Positions 22,513-26,677 of a stretch of DNA of 26,677 nt are shown here, piece after piece. The DNA lies in NCBI GenBank assembly GCA_002419505.1, contig DIGF01000022.1:1-26677 (forward strand). Direction: 5' to 3'. The translations under genes and the position numbers were made by a program. Position 1 is the stretch's first letter, and each line of letters begins with the position of its first letter. Below the pieces are notes generated by a model, which searched no databases, was not told the DNA's origin, and saw only the letters and a program-made list of their open reading frames with translations. Origin of the DNA: Caryophanales bacterium UBA5729. Its GTDB lineage: Bacteria; Bacillota_I; Bacilli_A; Izemoplasmatales; Hujiaoplasmataceae.

Positions 22513-24009
22513 TTAATTTATTTGCAAGAAAAATTTCCCATTAATTCCTGTATAATCAAAATATTTATTATTTCTCGAAAAAACATTATACTTAGATTTA
22601 ATTTTTTCTATTTTAACTTTTTTTGATTGAATGTTTATTGATCTTATTGCACTATCTAATTTATTATATTTCATGAAAAAATCTCTTTTATATGGTTTTT
22701 TATTTTCAATTCTATCAAAAGTATCACGAACATTAATTTTAATTTTAGCCAAATCATTAATCATTTCTACTAACTTGGAAACAGATTCATAATCGGATAT
22801 ATTGTATCTATATTCAGTTAAAATAATATTATACTTAACAAATAAATTCTTTATCTCTAGATAAAAAGTTGTATTGGAATCAATATGAACAATTATTTTA
22901 TACATAAAATAAATCATAAATGATAAATTTATATTTCTATTATAGTTATTTCTATTAAAACTATCTGGTCCAAAAAATTCTTGCAATTTATACATTAATG
23001 ATGCATTAATTTTATATTGCTCAGTTACAGATTTGGTTTTAGGAAGTGTATAACTTATATTTGGATAAGATTCCAAGCAAAAATCTTTAACATTATATGA
23101 ATAAATTGGCTGATTATGGGCTAAAATATTTCTAAATTCTCCAATGTATGAAAGTATAGACTTAAAGACATCAATTTGTTCGTTTATTTGAATATACGGT
23201 TTAGAATTTGGTGTATGTAAGTTTAAATCTACATTTAAATGAGTAAAATAATTCATGCACTCCTGAAAAATTAGTCTTTCCATGTTTGGTTTTAAGTTAT
23301 TAATTGCATGATAAGTTTGATTCATTGCTAATTCATTAATTAAGATCCAATAAGGTATTGGTAAATTTTGTTTCCTTTTCCTTTTTATTGGCATTGAATG
23401 ATCATTGGTATGTTTATCAACAATTAATTTGAGAGTTTTTAAAGCACTGTTATTATTCATATCTGTATTGTAGCTATTCATATTTGTTAAGTAATTTGCA
23501 TTTATTTCTTTTGAATCATTAAGACACCTTATGAAAATATTCTTCATATTTTCTTCAATTATAAGGGTATATTTCAATAAAACTGATCTTAGTTCGTGTT
23601 CAAATTTATACATTCTTACAAAATCACTATATTTAGCGTTTGAATTATAAACATGACGCAAATATGATATTTGATTTATTTTGCTTTCCAATTCTTTGAT
23701 AGTTGAATTTTTATTATATAGTATTTCATATTTTTTGCAAATTGCTTTACAAACTTGTTCCTGTAAATTTTGAACATTTGAGTAACTCTTTATTTTATAA
23801 TACTTAGTGTAGTCAACTAAATTAATACCTGCACTAATATTTTGCAATATTTTGTTAATGTCTTCAATGTCATCAACAAACAAACTTTTGTAAGCATTAA
23901 GCGTTTGAAAATAAGAATATTTTTTAAATATACTCCTATCACCTCGTTGAGTTTTAATATTTTTTATTTCAAGTATTTTAAACAATTCATTTGTTTTATA
24001 TGTTTTCAT
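22513..24009 (-). CDS. Abi_2 / AbiD-AbiF family HEPN protein (abortive infection, putative RNase)
   Basis: The 498-aa protein matches the Abi_2 pattern by eye: an N-terminal YKSLF...Y segment, a DF-x-MYKFEHELRSVLLKYTLIIEENMKNI region (about 129-158), LPIPYWILINELAMNQTYHAINNL (about 216-239), and the HEPN active-site motif RxxxxH at R293-NILA-H298 followed by NQPIY. HEPN proteins with RxxxxH are typically metal-independent RNases; AbiD/AbiF proteins stop phage growth in Lactococcus. The C-terminal 170 residues are longer than in the shortest family members and unassigned. GGAGGG lies 4 nt before the ATG. The gene is visibly more AT-rich than its neighbours, with AT-rich flanks, suggesting transfer. 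Confidence 0.8.
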   Translation of the reverse strand: MKTYKTNELFKILEIKNIKTQRGDRSIFKKYSYFQTLNAYKSLFVDDIEDINKILQNISAGINLVDYTKYYKIKSYSNVQNLQEQVCKAICKKYEILYNKNSTIKELESKINQISYLRHVYNSNAKYSDFVRMYKFEHELRSVLLKYTLIIEENMKNIFIRCLNDSKEINANYLTNMNSYNTDMNNNSALKTLKLIVDKHTNDHSMPIKRKRKQNLPIPYWILINELAMNQTYHAINNLKPNMERLIFQECMNYFTHLNVDLNLHTPNSKPYIQINEQIDVFKSILSYIGEFRNILAHNQPIYSYNVKDFCLESYPNISYTLPKTKSVTEQYKINASLMYKLQEFFGPDSFNRNNYNRNINLSFMIYFMYKIIVHIDSNTTFYLEIKNLFVKYNIILTEYRYNISDYESVSKLVEMINDLAKIKINVRDTFDRIENKKPYKRDFFMKYNKLDSAIRSINIQSKKVKIEKIKSKYNVFSRNNKYFDYTGINGKFFLQIN

Positions 24010-24283
24010 ACACCCTCCACAAAGATGAAATGATTTCTTTATTAATATACTTTATATATATTTTTTTTACAATACAATCTCCAAATAATTTTAGTTTTGT
24101 TAATAATAACATTAATTTTAACTTATATTTCAACAGGAAAATATAATATTTGATTCGTAGTTAATAAATTTTTAAATAATAATATCCTTGTTTAAAAATA
24201 TAAATTTTGCAATAATAAAAATAAATAAATAAACAATAATAAAAAATTTATTATCACTTTTTTTCACAAAAATATAATTTTAA
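24010..24283. other. Very AT-rich intergenic region between the Abi gene and the GH3 gene
   Basis: About 270 bp of A/T-dominated sequence with runs of A, T and TA. It must hold the Abi promoter on the minus strand: TTGTAA and TATATT about 18 bp apart near 24035-24065 are a weak candidate. I see no gene, RNA or clear terminator in it. Confidence 0.5.
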
Positions 24284-26437
24284 CTAAATTATTTCAAGTA
24301 TTTTTTTAACAGATTTAATTTGAATTTCAATCTTTCTATTTTCTTCAACCCATTCAAGGTTTTCATTAAATAAACTTAAGTCATCTTTGTTAAGTGTTAT
24401 AGTAACAACTTTACTTTCATTAGGTTTAAGATGAATTTTTTTAAATCCTTTTAAAGACTTTAAAGGTCTTGTGACTGATGCATATTTATCCTCTAAATAT
24501 AATTGGACAACTTCTTCACCTTCATATTTACCGATATTCTTAACTTCGACAGTTACAATACAATCATCATCTAAATGAATTTGATCTTTTGCGTGTAAGT
24601 TAGAATATTCAAACTCAGTATAACTTAAACCATAACCAAAGGGATAAAGCGGTTCATATCTTGTGAATATTTCACCACCTGTGTATTTTCTAGCATTATA
24701 GACAATTGGAATTTGATTTCCATCTCTTGGGAATGTAACTGCAAATTTTCCAGATGGATTATAATCGCCAAATAAGACATCAGTAATCGCATCTGCTCCT
24801 TCAGAGCCAGGAAGATAAGCCCAAACAATTGAGGATAGATGTTCTTGTGGCCAAAGCATATTTACAGGTCGACCAATTACTGAGACCATTACTTGAGGGA
24901 TATTTGTTTGATTAGCCGCTTTAAGTAAGTCAAGTTCTTCTTGTTCTATAGCTAAATCAAAAGAATCGCCTAGCCATTCAGAATGTGGGGTTTCCCCAAC
25001 TATAGAAATACATATATCAAATTGTTCTTTTTCAATATTTAGAGCTTCTAATTCATTTATATCTTTAGCATAAGTTATCTTGCAATTAGGAAGTTTATTA
25101 TGTAATGATTCTAGAATCGTTAAAAAGTCTAAATCTTCTTCTTTTGCGATGTCCCAACCAAGGGTCCAACCACCACATAAACGGTTTTTGCTAGAAGCAG
25201 TTTTTCCGGTCACAAGAATTGATTTTATTGTTTTTGCTAATGGTAAGAGATTATTTTCGTTTTTTAATAAAGTCATTGATTCTAAAGATACTTGTTTAGC
25301 TATTCTTTTGCTTTGAGGATTGCCGCTAAATTCAATAGCCTTTTCAACATCAATTTCATCTTTCTCAAACATTCCTAGTTCACATTTGACTCTTAAGACT
25401 CTTGTGACTGCTTCGTCGAGTCTTTCTAAGGAAATTTTCTTTTCATTTACTAATTGTTCCATAATTTCTAGTGTTTCTACATCAGCAACCATCATGTTTA
25501 AGTCTAGTCCGGCATTAAATGCTTTCATGATCGCTTCTTTTTTGGTACAGGCAATATGATGGTTTTTATATAAGCGTAATACATCGTCCCAATCAGATAA
25601 AACAATACCTTTAAAGCCTAGTTTATTTCTTAAAACATCGGTTAAGAGTTTTTTGTTGGCTGTCATAGGCGTGCCATTAACATCACCACCACTAACCATA
25701 ATCGCTTTTACGCCTGAGTTTATCGCTGCTTGAAATGGCGGAATATGGGTTTCCCAGATGTTTCTCTCGGAAATATCTGCAGGCGTCCTATCCATGCCAT
25801 TACTAGCTTCACCATAGCCAAGATAATGTTTCGCACAAGCAGCAACCTCGCCATTATCTTGCATACCTAACACTAATGCTTCACTCATTTTTGATGCTAA
25901 GAAAGGATCTTCGCCTAAAGATTCATATACTCTTCCCCAGCGTTGATCTCTAGCAACATCAACTCCAGGTGCAAAATTGATATTTATCCCTAGGGTTTCA
26001 AGTTCTTTTCCGACGATAGCAGCATATTCTTTTGCTAAGTCTAAGTTCCAAGTTGAAACGACTCCCAAATTATGAGAAAAGTATGTAGTTCCTTTAATGA
26101 AGTTAGCACCATGAACAGCATCCACTCCAAAAAACAAAGGAATGTTAAGTCTTGTGGTTTGATTATACTGATTAATCTTTTTAATAAAACTAGCCCACAT
26201 CTTTGCCTCATCATTACCGAGACTAGAAATCCCGCCAAATAGCAAGAAACCAATCTGATATTCGTTCAATAGCTTATCAAGAAAGCGTTCATCTAACAAG
26301 TCAGTATAAGGTTCTTTCTCTAATTTATTTAACTTTTCAAACAAAAAGAAAGGTTCAATCATGTGGCATTGACCAATCTTTTCTTTAATTGTCATTTTTG
26401 ATAATAATTTATTTATTTTTTGTTCAATATGATCCAT
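24284..26437 (-). CDS. Glycoside hydrolase family 3 beta-glucosidase-type enzyme
   Basis: This 717-aa GH3 protein has a TIM-barrel domain with GVDAVHG, NFAPGVDVARDQRWGR, KHYLGYG (Lys203-His204) and the nucleophile Asp282 in LSDWDD. An alpha/beta sandwich domain (SLESMTLLKNE... onwards) and a C-terminal fibronectin-III-like domain (YPFGYGLSYT to the end) follow. It is similar in layout to BglX-type beta-glucosidases, but no signal peptide is seen, so it is probably cytosolic and acts on imported disaccharides or oligosaccharides. The exact sugar is not determined. I choose the ATG at 26437 because AAGGATGGAG lies just upstream; two upstream in-frame ATGs lack a ribosome binding site. Confidence 0.93.
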   Translation of the reverse strand: MDHIEQKINKLLSKMTIKEKIGQCHMIEPFFLFEKLNKLEKEPYTDLLDERFLDKLLNEYQIGFLLFGGISSLGNDEAKMWASFIKKINQYNQTTRLNIPLFFGVDAVHGANFIKGTTYFSHNLGVVSTWNLDLAKEYAAIVGKELETLGININFAPGVDVARDQRWGRVYESLGEDPFLASKMSEALVLGMQDNGEVAACAKHYLGYGEASNGMDRTPADISERNIWETHIPPFQAAINSGVKAIMVSGGDVNGTPMTANKKLLTDVLRNKLGFKGIVLSDWDDVLRLYKNHHIACTKKEAIMKAFNAGLDLNMMVADVETLEIMEQLVNEKKISLERLDEAVTRVLRVKCELGMFEKDEIDVEKAIEFSGNPQSKRIAKQVSLESMTLLKNENNLLPLAKTIKSILVTGKTASSKNRLCGGWTLGWDIAKEEDLDFLTILESLHNKLPNCKITYAKDINELEALNIEKEQFDICISIVGETPHSEWLGDSFDLAIEQEELDLLKAANQTNIPQVMVSVIGRPVNMLWPQEHLSSIVWAYLPGSEGADAITDVLFGDYNPSGKFAVTFPRDGNQIPIVYNARKYTGGEIFTRYEPLYPFGYGLSYTEFEYSNLHAKDQIHLDDDCIVTVEVKNIGKYEGEEVVQLYLEDKYASVTRPLKSLKGFKKIHLKPNESKVVTITLNKDDLSLFNENLEWVEENRKIEIQIKSVKKILEII

Positions 26438-26548
26438 GTGTTGGCTCCATCCTTGCATATGATTATAAATCATATTTACAAAATATTATATATATTACTA
26501 ATAACTTTTTTATAATTTTTTTAGACAATACATAAATAGGCGGTGTTA

Positions 26549-26668
26549 TTAAAAACCTAGTTGTTGCCTTGCAGTTCCGTAAGCAATATAATAGAGAACT
26601 ATCCAAAGCGGTAAGAATAGATATAATGTCAATTTCTTGTATAAAGTACTAATAGGTAGTGTCAAGAA
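26549..26668 (-). other. Open reading fragment with one hydrophobic helix at the right edge
   Basis: A stop-to-stop frame of 39 codons on the minus strand encodes one membrane-helix-like stretch (LYLFLPLWIVLYYIAYG) and ends GTARQQLGF. No ATG and no ribosome binding site is present; a TTG near the start is possible. It could be the end of a gene that continues or was broken, or a chance frame. I do not recognise it. Confidence 0.25.
26638..26665 (-). promoter_or_regulatory. Candidate promoter at the right edge, reading towards the GH3 gene
   Basis: TTGACA (26665-26660) and TATACA (26643-26638) with a 16-bp spacer on the minus strand. It would give a leader of about 195 nt to the GH3 start. 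The same bases could instead be the end of an insertion sequence. Confidence 0.4.
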
Positions 26669-26677
26669 TTATGTGTA

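Noticed and set aside
1..26677. tRNA or rRNA genes
   Set aside because: I looked for T-loop GGTTCGAATCC-type sequences and CCA ends with cloverleaf arms in the intergenic gaps and saw none.

Overview
The window looks like a chromosomal segment of a low-GC Gram-positive bacterium: Bacillota, or a relative of the Mollicutes such as an Acholeplasma- or Erysipelotrichia-like lineage. The evidence is strong AT bias, GGAGG-type ribosome binding sites, two T-box leaders, Bacillus-like gene neighbourhoods (valS-folC-radC, ymfF-ymfH, yggS-sepF-yggT-ileS) and the standard genetic code. TGA is a stop in radC and yhbY and TGG encodes Trp, which excludes the Mycoplasma/Spiroplasma code. Species cannot be named from this.

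Layout. At the left edge is the first 14 codons of an FGGY sugar/glycerol kinase (minus strand), broken at the edge, followed by an alpha/beta hydrolase (plus strand). From 1.1 to 24 kb almost everything is on the minus strand. Reading right to left: (a) mgtE-mgtE-yhbY-surE-small membrane protein-yggS-sepF-yggT, a tightly packed operon of Mg2+ transport, ribosome/RNA, nucleotide and cell-division genes; (b) an isoleucine T-box leader, an IS110-family insertion, then ileS; (c) deoC-membrane protein-deoD, nucleoside salvage behind a consensus promoter; (d) ymfF-ymfH-engB-methyltransferase; (e) a valine T-box, then NUDIX-valS-folC-radC ending at a bidirectional terminator.

The right part (22.2-26.7 kb) is accessory: a very AT-rich gene for an Abi_2/AbiF-type HEPN protein with an RNILAH (RxxxxH) motif. 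Directly behind it is a candidate small structured RNA of about 60 nt with its own promoter. Next comes a GH3 beta-glucosidase, and then an unassigned right edge.

Most interesting points. (1) The HEPN Abi protein plus adjacent small RNA is a candidate RNA-associated toxin/defence module. (2) The IS110 element sits inside the ileS Shine-Dalgarno, cutting the T-box leader from the gene it controls; removing the element restores a normal leader. (3) The 5' untranslated region of the IS110 gene folds like a bridge RNA. One internal loop carries two short guides that match the two element ends and flank a CT dinucleotide. (4) The valine T-box and its promoter lie partly inside the upstream methyltransferase gene. 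(5) A 55-codon membrane protein gene with a TTG start lies between surE and yggS.
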